A stretch of DNA of 12,814 bases from contig FR891086.1 in the NCBI GenBank assembly GCA_000433515.1, forward strand, positions 17,570 to 30,383, in the 5' to 3' direction. Every line of letters starts with the position of its first letter. Positions within the stretch are counted from its first letter, which is position 1. Positions 1-5,963 of the stretch are shown in pieces. The position numbers were made by a program, and so were the translations under genes. The notes below the pieces were generated by a model. That model saw only the letters and a program-made list of their open reading frames with translations. It did not search any database and was not told the DNA's origin. This DNA comes from Candidatus Colimorpha enterica (GTDB lineage: Bacteria; Bacillota; Clostridia; Oscillospirales; CAG-272).

Positions 1-330
1 ATCGAACTCGAACCAGTTCTCCTTCATGATCTTCTCGACAAAATCGGTGTCTCCGACGTAGTCGGCGCCTGCCGCACGGGCAGCCTCTGCCTTGTCGCCC
101 TTAGCGAAAACAAGGGTACGTACCTTTTTACCGGTACCGTTGGGGAGAACGACCGCGCCTCTGACCTGCTGGTCTGCGTGACGGGAGTCAACGCCGAGAC
201 GGATATGAATCTCGACAGTCTCGTCGAACTTTGCCTTTGCGGTCTGGCAGACGAGGCTGAGCGCCTCATCGGAATCATAGAGCTTTGTGCTGTCGATCAG
301 CTTGGAGCTGTCAATATATTTCTTTCCCAT
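1..330 (-). CDS. rplA: 50S ribosomal protein L1, N-terminal part (cut by window start)
   Basis: Ribosomal protein L1 binds 23S rRNA at the mobile L1 stalk, helps release the E-site tRNA, and in most bacteria represses its own operon by binding the rplK leader. The 110 codons present begin MGKKYIDSSKLID and carry the conserved L1 stretch LGVDSRHADQQVRGAVVLPN followed by GTGKKVRTLVFAKG. They end in frame at base 1, so roughly the last half of a protein of about 230 residues lies outside. The ATG at 328-330 has a GGGGAGG ribosome site just upstream. The gap to rplK is only 18 nt, so the two are co-transcribed. A matching L1 target structure is present ahead of rplK. Identification is secure. Confidence 0.97.
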   Translation of the reverse strand, partial: MGKKYIDSSKLIDSTKLYDSDEALSLVCQTAKAKFDETVEIHIRLGVDSRHADQQVRGAVVLPNGTGKKVRTLVFAKGDKAEAARAAGADYVGDTDFVEKIMKENWFEFD

Positions 331-348
331 TTCTCACATACCTCCCCA

Positions 349-774
349 TCAGTCAACGACGGTAACGCCCATGCTTCTTGCGGTTCCGGCTATCATGCTC
401 ATAGCGGTTTCAAGAGAGCCTGCGTTAAGGTCGGGCATCTTTGTCTCTGCGATCTGCCTGATCTGATCCTTTGTGATCGAGCTGACCTTTGTCTTATTCG
501 GAACAGCGGAAGCCGTTTCGATGCCGCACGCCTTCTTGATAAGGACTGCGGCGGGGGGTGTCTTTGTAATGAACGAGAAGGAACGGTCTGCAAAAATGGT
601 GATGACGACCGGGATGATAAGACCGATGCTGTTCTTTGTTCTTTCGTTGAACTCCTTGACGAAGTTCATTCCGTTGACGCCGTACGGGCCGAGTGCAGGA
701 CCGACAGGGGGCTGCATGGTAGCTTTACCGGCGTTCAGCTGAAGTTTGACTATACCGACAATTTTCTTTGCCAT
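349..774 (-). CDS. rplK: 50S ribosomal protein L11
   Basis: L11 forms the GTPase-associated centre of the large subunit with helices H43/H44 of 23S rRNA, and contacts elongation factors and RelA. The 141-residue product has the family's normal length and is intact. It has the N-terminal proline-rich motif QPPVGPALGPYGVN (residues about 21-34), the central KTPPAAVLIKKA segment, and the rRNA-binding C-terminal half ending GTARSMGVTVVD. The ATG (772-774) follows a GGAGG site at 784-788. rplA starts 18 nt downstream. The 115-nt gap to nusG holds a structured leader with an L1-type binding site, which suggests rplK-rplA translation is feedback-controlled by L1. Confidence 0.98.
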   Translation of the reverse strand: MAKKIVGIVKLQLNAGKATMQPPVGPALGPYGVNGMNFVKEFNERTKNSIGLIIPVVITIFADRSFSFITKTPPAAVLIKKACGIETASAVPNKTKVSSITKDQIRQIAETKMPDLNAGSLETAMSMIAGTARSMGVTVVD

Positions 775-783
775 TTTATTTTA

Positions 784-831
784 CCTCCGATGTGGTTATA
801 TTGCGGAAGAATAAAATTTTCTTCCTCCCAC
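784..831 (-). promoter_or_regulatory. putative L1-binding autoregulatory leader of rplK-rplA
   Basis: Read on the minus strand, this segment folds as GTGG (831-828), the loop GA (827-826), a 7-bp stem GGAAGAA/TTCTTCC (825-819 with 811-805) capped by 7 nt, the opposite loop GCAATATAA (804-796), then CCAC (795-792). This asymmetric internal loop closely resembles the L1 site of 23S rRNA helix 76 region, which from memory has GUGG-GA-GCC on one side and GUGAAAUA-CCAC on the other. The structure ends 3 nt before the GGAGG ribosome site of rplK (788-784), so bound L1 would block initiation. The fold was seen in the sequence. The regulatory role is inferred from known L1 autoregulation. Confidence 0.72.
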
Positions 832-860
832 TCCGCGGAAACATACCCGCGGGAATGATT

Positions 861-882
861 GGTACGCCGTTCCGGCTGTACC
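861..882 (-). other. hairpin in the nusG-rplK gap
   Basis: On the minus strand GGTAC-(A)-GCCG-gaa-CGGC-GTACC forms nine base pairs with one bulged A, starting 7 nt after the nusG stop. No U-tract follows (AATCATTCCC), so it is not a standard terminator. Between it and the L1 site lie two 8-bp palindromes, CCCGCGGG (846-853) and TCCGCGGA (832-839), whose CCGCGG cores can pair with each other. The gap is thus structured along most of its length. A role in RNA processing, or in holding the L1 site apart from nusG translation, is possible but not shown. Confidence 0.5.
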
Positions 883-889
883 GTGATTG

Positions 890-1450
890 TTACTTGTAGA
901 GCTTCTCCGCACTGTCGGAATCAAGCTCAAGCGGCGTTTCGCGTCCGAACATGGACAGAAGCACCTTGATTTTTTTCCTGTCTTCGGAAATCTCCTCGAC
1001 CGTTCCGATGTAACCCTTGAGGGGGCCGCTCTTCACGGTTACGCTGTCGCCGACCTCGTAGTCGAGCTTTATCTCGCCGGTATCGACTCCGATTGCCGCA
1101 ACCTCCTCGTCGGAGAGCGGAACGGGCTTTGACCCGGGGCCGACAAAGCCGGTGACACCGCGGATGTTTCTGACAACGTGCCACGTAGCGTCGCTCATCT
1201 TCATCTTGACAAGTACATAGCTCGGGAAGATCTTGTTTTCGATCTCCTTTTCGACGGGGTTTCCGTTTTCATCAACCCCCGCATCCTCTTTGATGACCTC
1301 TACCGGGATCCTGATGTCCATTATGACATCCTGAAGTCCGCGGTTTTCGATTATCTTTTCGAGGTTTGCCTTGACCTTGTTCTCATAGCCGGAATAGGTA
1401 TGTGCGACATACCATCTCGGTTCAGAGCTTATCTCATCGAAATCGCTCAT
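890..1450 (-). CDS. nusG: transcription termination/antitermination protein NusG
   Basis: NusG binds the RNA polymerase clamp across the cleft, modulates pausing and couples polymerase to Rho or to ribosomal protein S10. The 186 residues are a standard NusG length. The NGN domain spans about 9-115 (PRWYVAHTYSGYENKVKANL, then IFPSYVLVKMKM and the VRNIRGVTGFVG segment). The KOW domain spans about 132-186 with the typical VGDSVTVKSGPLKGYIGTV loop. An acidic insert at 56-70 (EDAGVDENGNPVEKE) is common in Bacillota NusG. The ATG at 1448-1450 has an AAGGAG site. secE lies 9 nt upstream in the classical secE-nusG arrangement, and rplK follows. Identification is secure. Confidence 0.98.
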   Translation of the reverse strand: MSDFDEISSEPRWYVAHTYSGYENKVKANLEKIIENRGLQDVIMDIRIPVEVIKEDAGVDENGNPVEKEIENKIFPSYVLVKMKMSDATWHVVRNIRGVTGFVGPGSKPVPLSDEEVAAIGVDTGEIKLDYEVGDSVTVKSGPLKGYIGTVEEISEDRKKIKVLLSMFGRETPLELDSDSAEKLYK

Positions 1451-1459
1451 CTTAACTCC

Positions 1460-1750
1460 TTATACAAGGGATCCGAGCCACAGAATGAGATTTGAAAGCC
1501 CGAGGTCAAGCAGGCTTATCACTGCGCTGACGACGACAAGGCACACGATGACAAGGCCGGTGCTTTTCAGCGTCTGGTTCTTTCCGTACCAGACGACCTT
1601 CTTCATCTCGCTCTTGTAGTCCTTGAAGAACTTCTTGATTTTGGCGCCGAGACCGGGCTTGCTGCTCTTTGCGTCCTTTTTCTTTTCCTCTTTTGCCGCT
1701 TTGGGGGCGGTATCAACCGTTTCGGTTTTCTTTTCTTCTGCCACTGTCAT
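1460..1750 (-). CDS. secE: preprotein translocase subunit SecE
   Basis: SecE clamps the two halves of the SecY channel in the inner membrane and is essential for protein export. This is the short, single-span Gram-positive form at 96 residues. A charged Lys/Glu/Ala-rich cytoplasmic tail (1-38) is followed by the amphipathic helix IKKFFKDYKSEMKKVVW (38-54) and one membrane segment (about 64-93). The usual W-P-(T/S) after the amphipathic helix reads W-Y-G here. The ATG at 1748-1750 follows TAAGGAGGGC. The spacing is 7 nt to rpmG and 9 nt to nusG, so it sits inside the rpmG-secE-nusG transcript. Position and sequence together make the call firm. Confidence 0.95.
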   Translation of the reverse strand: MTVAEEKKTETVDTAPKAAKEEKKKDAKSSKPGLGAKIKKFFKDYKSEMKKVVWYGKNQTLKSTGLVIVCLVVVSAVISLLDLGLSNLILWLGSLV

Positions 1751-1757
1751 GCCCTCC

Positions 1758-1907
1758 TTACTTGGATTCCTTGTGGACGGTATGTTTCTTGCAGAAACGG
1801 CAGTACTTGCTCATTTCAAGTCTGTCCGGGTCATTCTTCTTGTTTTTCATTGTGTCGTAGTTGCGCTGTTTGCACTCGCTGCACGCCAATGTGATTCTGA
1901 CTCTCAT
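1758..1907 (-). CDS. rpmG: 50S ribosomal protein L33, zinc-binding (C+) type
   Basis: L33 is a small protein near the E site of the large subunit. The 49-residue product MRVRITLACSECK... has two Cys pairs, C9-x2-C12 and C36-x2-C39, so it is the zinc-binding C+ form. It carries the typical RNYDTMKNKKNDPDRLEMSK core. A longer reading from 1952 adds 15 residues (MGRAPGG...) with no family match. The ATG at 1905-1907 has a CGGGAGG site 8 nt upstream and gives the normal length, so I chose it. It is the first gene of the operon, 7 nt before secE, the usual Bacillota order. The divergent neighbour is a metal importer. Confidence 0.96.
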   Translation of the reverse strand: MRVRITLACSECKQRNYDTMKNKKNDPDRLEMSKYCRFCKKHTVHKESK

Positions 1908-1989
1908 ATTATTCCTCCCGATATTATTGACGCCGCCCGGCGCCCGTCCCAAGCCGGACAGACAGCGGATGTGCGTCTGACAAAATTAT

Positions 1990-2007
1990 CTCCCTCGAGC
2001 GCGGGAG
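1990..2007 (-). other. leader hairpin of the rpmG operon
   Basis: CTCCC (1990-1994) pairs with GGGAG (2003-2007) around an 8-nt loop that itself contains part of a CTCGAG palindrome (1994-1999). It lies in the untranslated leader about 80 nt before rpmG, downstream of the 5'-end hairpin. No clear U-run follows on the minus strand, so a terminator role is unlikely. Function unknown. Confidence 0.4.
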
Positions 2008-2014
2008 GTACAAC

Positions 2015-2035
2015 AAAAAAGCCTCTCCGCAGAGG
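2015..2035 (-). other. 5'-end hairpin plus U6 in the rpmG-operon leader
   Basis: On the minus strand CCTCT-GCGG-AGAGG (2035-2022) forms a 5-bp stem with a 4-nt loop, then one C, then six T (2020-2015). Given the promoter at 2043-2071, transcription should begin near 2036, so the hairpin would sit at the very 5' end of the mRNA. The shape resembles a small intrinsic terminator, but it lies too close to the start to make a normal one. A stabilising 5' hairpin is an alternative. Confidence 0.5.
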
Positions 2036-2042
2036 TAACACA

Positions 2043-2071
2043 ATTATATCATGCTTTTTCCCGGTTGTCAA
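2043..2071 (-). promoter_or_regulatory. sigma-A promoter of rpmG-secE-nusG-rplK-rplA
   Basis: On the minus strand TTGACA (2071-2066) is followed after exactly 17 nt by TATAAT (2048-2043). Both hexamers are perfect matches to the housekeeping consensus, which fits a highly expressed ribosomal-protein operon. The expected start near 2036 leaves a leader of about 130 nt before rpmG. Confidence 0.9.
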
Positions 2072-2122
2072 TGGGAAAGAAAGATTTTTTCCGCAGAACC
2101 CGCACTTTTTATTGAAAAAAGG

Positions 2123-2151
2123 TTGATTATTTTCTCCGGCGGTGCTATAAT
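2123..2151 (+). promoter_or_regulatory. extended -10 promoter of the metal importer
   Basis: TTGATT (2123-2128), a 17-nt spacer and TATAAT (2146-2151) are preceded by TG at 2143-2144, giving an extended -10 (TGCTATAAT). The expected start is near 2158, about 54 nt before the ATPase start codon. The Fur-family box begins about 9 nt downstream of that start. Confidence 0.85.
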
Positions 2152-2166
2152 ATCTCTCATCAATAC

Positions 2167-2185
2167 GAAAATGATAATCGTTTTC
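2167..2185 (+). promoter_or_regulatory. Fur-family operator (Fur box)
   Basis: GAAAATGATAATCGTTTTC matches the 19-bp Fur consensus GATAATGATAATCATTATC at 16 of 19 positions. It is also a 9-1-9 inverted repeat with one mismatch. It contains TGATAAT-C-GTTTTCA, 12 of 14 to the 7-1-7 Fur core. It lies between the transcription start and the ribosome site, so a bound repressor would act mainly as a roadblock. The regulator could be Fur, Zur or PerR. The sequence alone does not decide which metal is sensed. Confidence 0.82.
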
Positions 2186-2211
2186 ATTTTACTTCTCCGG
2201 AGGAATGCAGA

Positions 2212-2904
2212 TTGCCGCTTATAACCTGCGACCGCGTGTCGCTTTCATATGACGGGAAAAAAGTAATATCAGACCTTTCGTTCACGGTGCAGGAGGGGGA
2301 ATACCTCTGCATCGTCGGCGAAAACGGTTCGGGAAAAAGCACGCTGATAAAGGCGCTTCTCGGGCTGAAAGCTCTGTCGTCGGGACAGATAACCTACGGT
2401 GACGGGCTTCGCCGCAGTGAGATCGGCTACCTGCCCCAGAAAAACGAAATGCAGAAGGATTTTCCCGCGTCGGTAAGGGAGGTCATTCTCTCAGGCAGGC
2501 TGAATTCCCGCGGGCTTCTTCCGTTCTATACAAAAGCCGACCGAGCCGAAGCCGAACGCAACGCCGGACGCCTCGGCATCACCGATATCCTTAACCGCAG
2601 CTTTTCCGGGCTTTCCGGCGGACAGCAGCAGAGAGTCCTTTTAGCCCGCGCACTTTCGGCGACAAAAAAGCTGATACTCCTCGACGAACCGGTTTCCGGT
2701 CTTGACCCGGAGGCGGGAGCGGCGATGTACGGACTTGTCGACCGTCTCCACAGCGAGGGCATCACCGTGATAATGGTCTCCCATGACCTCATTCCCGCGC
2801 TTCACTCTGCCGACAGGGTGCTTAAGCTCGGCACAGACTGCCGTCTCTGCACACCGTCCGAATATCTGTCCGGGCTTTCGGCAAAGGGAGGCGATGTCAA
2901 ATGA
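2212..2904 (+). CDS. metal ABC transporter ATPase (ZnuC/MntB/SitB-like)
   Basis: This is the ATP-hydrolysing subunit of an importer for a divalent metal (zinc, manganese or iron). The 230 residues are a full nucleotide-binding domain: Walker A GENGSGKST (36-44), Q-loop Gln76 (YLPQ), signature LSGGQQQR (134-141), Walker B LILLDEP (154-160), D-loop SGLD and the switch His191 (VSHD). The start is TTG at 2212, 8 nt after GGAGG (2199-2203). The only nearby ATG, at 2205, is in another frame and too close to the ribosome site. It overlaps the permease gene by ATGA. A Fur-family box upstream supports a metal role. No solute-binding protein gene is next to it. Confidence 0.92.
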   Translation: MPLITCDRVSLSYDGKKVISDLSFTVQEGEYLCIVGENGSGKSTLIKALLGLKALSSGQITYGDGLRRSEIGYLPQKNEMQKDFPASVREVILSGRLNSRGLLPFYTKADRAEAERNAGRLGITDILNRSFSGLSGGQQQRVLLARALSATKKLILLDEPVSGLDPEAGAAMYGLVDRLHSEGITVIMVSHDLIPALHSADRVLKLGTDCRLCTPSEYLSGLSAKGGDVK

Positions 2905-3728
2905 GCATTATTTCCGCACTTCAGGAGATTTTCTCACTGAAATTCATGGTCTACGCGCTGATCTCCGGCACGCTTGTGTCTGTCTGCGCCTCACTTCTCG
3001 GGGTGACGCTGGTGCTGAAGCGTTATTCAATGATCGGAGACGGTCTTTCGCACGTTGCCTTCGGGAGCCTTGCCGTTGCCGCGTCGGTCGGTGCCGCGCC
3101 GATGAAGGTCGCAATTCCCGTCGTCATAGCAGCCGCCTTCCTGCTTCTCCGCCTCAGCGAAAAAGGAAAGCTGAAGGGCGACGCACTGACAGCCCTGATA
3201 TCGACCGGCGCGCTTGCCGTCGGCATCATGGCGATATCGCTTTCGTCCGGGATGAACATCGACATATACAACTATATGTTCGGCAGCATTCTCGCCCTGA
3301 CAAAATCGGATATGATCCTCTCCGTCTGCCTTGCCGCCGTCGTGATTCCGGTTTTCGTGCTTCTTTACAACAGCATTTTTGCCGTGACCTTCGACCCGGA
3401 CTTTGCCCGTGCCACCGGAACAAGGGTCGGGATTTTCGACACGGTTATTGCGGTTCTTACAGCCGTTACGATAGTCCTCGGAATGCGCCTTATGGGAACG
3501 CTTCTCATCTCCAGCCTGATTGTTTTCCCGCCCCTCACCTCAATGAGGGTGACAAAGAGCTTCCGCGGGACTGTGACCGTATCGTCGGTAATACCTGTGT
3601 TCAGCTTTGTTTCCGGGCTTATGATATCCTATTTCTGCTCCACCCCGCCGGGAGCAAGCGTCGTCTGCGTCAACATCGCACTTTTCGCGGTCTTTGCACT
3701 GATCGGCGCTCTGAAAAAGCGCTCATGA
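2901..3728 (+). CDS. metal ABC transporter permease (ABC-3 family, ZnuB-like)
   Basis: This is the membrane subunit of the same importer, of the ABC-3 family that moves Zn2+, Mn2+ or Fe2+. The 275 residues have about eight hydrophobic segments and the family's typical stretches: KRYSMIGDGLSHVAFGSLA (about 41-59), MNIDIYNYMFGSIL (about 115-128), and a late LMGTLLISSLIVFPP that corresponds to the well-conserved LL(V/I)xALL-xxPA segment. The length is standard. The start ATG overlaps the ATPase stop codon (ATGA, 2901-2904), indicating translational coupling. The C-terminus ends in a basic LKKRS tail. The substrate cannot be fixed without the binding protein, which is missing here. A strong terminator follows 10 nt later. 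Confidence 0.92.
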   Translation: MSIISALQEIFSLKFMVYALISGTLVSVCASLLGVTLVLKRYSMIGDGLSHVAFGSLAVAASVGAAPMKVAIPVVIAAAFLLLRLSEKGKLKGDALTALISTGALAVGIMAISLSSGMNIDIYNYMFGSILALTKSDMILSVCLAAVVIPVFVLLYNSIFAVTFDPDFARATGTRVGIFDTVIAVLTAVTIVLGMRLMGTLLISSLIVFPPLTSMRVTKSFRGTVTVSSVIPVFSFVSGLMISYFCSTPPGASVVCVNIALFAVFALIGALKKRS

Positions 3729-3738
3729 CAAAAAGCAT

Positions 3739-3770
3739 CCCCTGAATCCGCACGAAAACGGATTCAGGGG
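3739..3770. terminator. bidirectional intrinsic terminator between convergent genes
   Basis: CCCCTGAATCCG (3739-3750) pairs perfectly over 12 bp with CGGATTCAGGGG (3759-3770) around an 8-nt loop. On the plus strand AATTTT follows. On the minus strand ATGC and five T follow. It sits between the permease gene (plus) and the aminotransferase gene (minus), so it can stop both transcripts. Confidence 0.9.
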
Positions 3771-3791
3771 AATTTTGGTCTTTACGATATG

Positions 3792-5096
3792 TTACTGAGC
3801 ACCGCCCGCTGCTCTGTCGGCAAGGATCTTCTTTATGCTGGCGATCTTCACGCACAGCGCGAAAAGCTCCGTTGCGACCTTGAGGTCGGAAAGAGGCGGA
3901 TAGGACGGCGCGATTCTGATGTTGCTGTCATGGGGGTCGATACCGTAGGGATATGTAGCTCCCGCGCCGGTCATAACGACGCCTGCCTTCTTGCAGCGCG
4001 CCACAATGTCCTTTGCGCACCCGTCAAGCGAGTCGAACGATATGAAATACCCGCCCTTCGGCTTTGTCCACGTGCCGATCTCAAGCCCCGAAAGCTCCCT
4101 GTCAAGGATTTCAAGAACCGTCTCGAACTTCGGACGGAGTATCGCCGCGTGCTTCTTCATATGCTCGTTCATGCCGTTTATATCCCTGAAGAAGCGTACA
4201 TGACGGAGCTGATTGACCTTATCGTGACCGATCGTCTGAACCGCAAGCTGGGCCTTTATATCGTCAAGGTTGTTGTGCGACGCCGCGATCGCCGCGATAC
4301 CGGAGCCGGGGAAACTGATCTTTGAGGTCGATGCGAACTTGTATACCATGTCGGGATGACCCGCGCGGCGGCACTCGTCAAGTATCTCAAGGATATAGTC
4401 GTGATCGTCGTCATACAGATGGTGAATGGTATACGCGTTATCCCAGTAGATCCTGAAATCCTTTGCCTTGGGCTCAAGCGCGGCGAAGCGTCTGACGACC
4501 TCGTCGGAATAGGAATATCCCTGCGGGTTGGAGTATTTCGGAACGCACCAGATGCCCTTTATCGATTCGTCCTCCGAGACGTACTTTTCGACAAGATCCA
4601 TATCCGGTCCCTCCGGGGACATCGGAATGTTTATCATCTCGATGCCGAAATACCCGGTGATCCCGAAATGTCTGTCATATCCCGGCACCGGGCAGAGGAA
4701 TTTCACCTTGTCAAGCCGGCACCACGGTGTATTTCCCATAACGCCGTGAGTATACGACCGCGAAATGGTGTCGTACATGACGTTGAGGCTTGAGTTTCCG
4801 TAGATTATGATATTGTCCGCCGGGACCTCCATCATATCGCCGAGAAGCTGTTTCGCCTCCTGTATGCCGTCAAGCACGCCGTAGTTGCGGCAGTCGGTTC
4901 CGTCCTCGCAGGTCAGGTCGTCTTCGCTGCCGAGGATATCCATCATACCCATCGAGAGATCGAGCTGGCTGTTGCTCGGCTTCCCTCTTGCCATATTGAG
5001 GCGGAGGTCAAGCCCCTGATATTCCTTATATACGGATTTCAGCGATTTCTGAAGAGCCTCAAGCTCTTCGGTGGACAGCTTATTGTATGGAGTCAT
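3792..5096 (-). CDS. PLP-dependent aspartate aminotransferase, subgroup Ic
   Basis: This is a cytoplasmic fold-type I aminotransferase, probably moving the amino group between aspartate and 2-oxoglutarate. The 434 residues fit the long 'class Ic' group known from Corynebacterium AspT (Pfam family of aspartate/alanine-glyoxylate-type transferases). Visible landmarks are the N-terminal LRLNMARGKPS (31-41), N190 in YSNPQG, D219 and Y222 in YWDNAYTIHH, the PLP lysine K259 in FASTSKISFPGSG, and R394 in SNIRIAPSYP for the substrate carboxylate. The ATG at 5094-5096 has a GGAAGG site. No clear own promoter was found in the gap to rex, so read-through from rex is possible. Aspartate/oxaloacetate metabolism would connect to the fumarate operon, but that link is inference. 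Confidence 0.9.
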   Translation of the reverse strand: MTPYNKLSTEELEALQKSLKSVYKEYQGLDLRLNMARGKPSNSQLDLSMGMMDILGSEDDLTCEDGTDCRNYGVLDGIQEAKQLLGDMMEVPADNIIIYGNSSLNVMYDTISRSYTHGVMGNTPWCRLDKVKFLCPVPGYDRHFGITGYFGIEMINIPMSPEGPDMDLVEKYVSEDESIKGIWCVPKYSNPQGYSYSDEVVRRFAALEPKAKDFRIYWDNAYTIHHLYDDDHDYILEILDECRRAGHPDMVYKFASTSKISFPGSGIAAIAASHNNLDDIKAQLAVQTIGHDKVNQLRHVRFFRDINGMNEHMKKHAAILRPKFETVLEILDRELSGLEIGTWTKPKGGYFISFDSLDGCAKDIVARCKKAGVVMTGAGATYPYGIDPHDSNIRIAPSYPPLSDLKVATELFALCVKIASIKKILADRAAGGAQ

Positions 5097-5153
5097 AATA
5101 AAATCCTTCCGGCACGTACCGAGTGAGAAAAAATAGAATTACGGGGGGGAGAA

Positions 5154-5203
5154 CCGGGCGCTGCCCGGACCCGCTTAAAAACTTTTTGAAAAAAGTTTTT
5201 AAG
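5154..5203. repeat. palindromic intergenic element (REP/MITE-like)
   Basis: This element has two adjacent dyads. CCGGGC-gct-GCCCGG (5154-5168) is a GC-rich hairpin. CTTAAAAACTTTTT-GA-AAAAAGTTTTTAAG (5174-5203) is a perfect 14-bp inverted repeat with a 2-nt centre. A G-run (5143-5149) and an AAGTTTTTGAAATT flank on the minus strand complete the unit. From memory, similar blocks (a G/C-rich CCGGGC hairpin next to an A/T-rich CTTTTTTCAAAAAG palindrome) recur between genes in gut Clostridia. I cannot confirm copy number from this window. It could also end rex transcription. Confidence 0.55.
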
Positions 5204-5246
5204 AATTTCAAAAACTTCTGACAAAAATCAAAGTGGAGCGCAGAGT

Positions 5247-5888
5247 TTACTTTTCTTCTTCCTCAAGCATCTCATTGAGGTGCTTTGAGAGAAGAGCAAG
5301 CGAGCACGCCATGTTTTCGTTCTGGACAAGCACGCCCTCGCCGACCGTGATATGGGCGGGAGCAAAGTTCCAGACCGCCTTTATACCGCCCTCCATAAGC
5401 AGGTCGCACGCCTTCTGCGCCGCCTGCGCCGGGGTGGTGATAACGCCGATCCTGATGCCGTTTTCGCGGCAGTACTGCGGAAGGCCTGAAAGCGGAAGGA
5501 CCGGCTTCCCGCTGACCTCCTCCCCGACGATATCATCGGAGACATCAAATCCGGCAACGATGCGCAGACCGTACTCGCGGAAGCCGCGGTAGGACATAAG
5601 TGCCCTGCCGAGGTTTCCGCATCCGACCATGACCGCATCGTTGACCGCGTTATATCCCAGAAACTCCTTGAGGTCGAGAATCAGTCCCCTGATATTGTAC
5701 CCGACCTTGGGTCTTCCTCCGGAGCTGACCGATGACAGATCCTTTCTTACCTGAACGTCGTTGAGTCCGAGCGCGCGTGCGATCTCGGTCGATGAGATAT
5801 TTCCGTCATCGTCCAACGATTTCAGATAATTCAGATAGGTCGGGAGGCGCTGAAGTGTATTGACCGACACCTGCTGTGAATATTCCAT
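5247..5888 (-). CDS. rex: redox-sensing transcriptional repressor Rex
   Basis: Rex is a dimeric repressor that leaves its operators when NADH rises, switching on fermentation and NADH-oxidation genes. The 213 residues have the standard two-domain build. The winged helix spans 1-80, with VQVRKDLS (46-53) and GRPKVGYN (58-65), the DNA-contacting stretches. The Rossmann domain starts at about 85 with VGCGNLGRAL (88-97), D115 in GFDVSD, TTPAQAAQ (151-158) and WNFAP (173-177). A C-terminal domain-swap helix follows. The ATG at 5886-5888 has an AAGGAGG site and its own consensus promoter. It lies next to an NADH-linked fumarate reductase operon. Identification is secure. Confidence 0.97.
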   Translation of the reverse strand: MEYSQQVSVNTLQRLPTYLNYLKSLDDDGNISSTEIARALGLNDVQVRKDLSSVSSGGRPKVGYNIRGLILDLKEFLGYNAVNDAVMVGCGNLGRALMSYRGFREYGLRIVAGFDVSDDIVGEEVSGKPVLPLSGLPQYCRENGIRIGVITTPAQAAQKACDLLMEGGIKAVWNFAPAHITVGEGVLVQNENMACSLALLSKHLNEMLEEEEK

Positions 5889-5925
5889 TACATCCTCCTT
5901 CTCCGGAACATACCGTTATGTATTA

Positions 5926-5954
5926 ATTATATACCCGATGAGCCGATTTGTCAA
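5926..5954 (-). promoter_or_regulatory. sigma-A promoter of rex
   Basis: On the minus strand TTGACA (5954-5949), a 17-nt spacer and TATAAT (5931-5926) match the housekeeping consensus perfectly. The expected start is near 5919, about 31 nt before the rex ATG. No TTGTTA-N6-TAACAA-type Rex site overlaps it, so autoregulation of rex is not evident. Confidence 0.88.
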
Positions 5955-5963
5955 CGGAATCAG

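Larger units (their letters stand above)
1908..2211. other. divergent control region between rpmG and the metal importer
   Basis: This 304-bp stretch has no coding sequence that I support. From left to right it holds the rpmG leader with two hairpins (1990-2007 and 2022-2035), the minus-strand promoter (2043-2071), an AT-rich spacer, the plus-strand promoter (2123-2151), a Fur-family box (2167-2185) and the GGAGG ribosome site (2199-2203) of the ATPase gene. The two -35 boxes lie 51 bp apart, back to back. Confidence 0.8.

Noticed and set aside
178..858. 226-codon open frame on the plus strand across rplA and rplK
   Set aside because: It lies antisense to two clear ribosomal protein genes, has a low-complexity Asp/Cys/Leu-rich product and no ribosome site; it is a shadow of GC-rich coding sequence.
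2205..2207. ATG just after the GGAGG site as start of the metal ATPase
   Set aside because: It is out of frame with the ATPase and only 1 nt from the ribosome site; the TTG at 2212 has the right frame and an 8-nt spacing.
2783..3745. 320-codon plus-strand frame overlapping the ATPase and permease genes
   Set aside because: The product is Arg/Cys/His-rich and shifted against two well-supported transporter genes; frame shadow.
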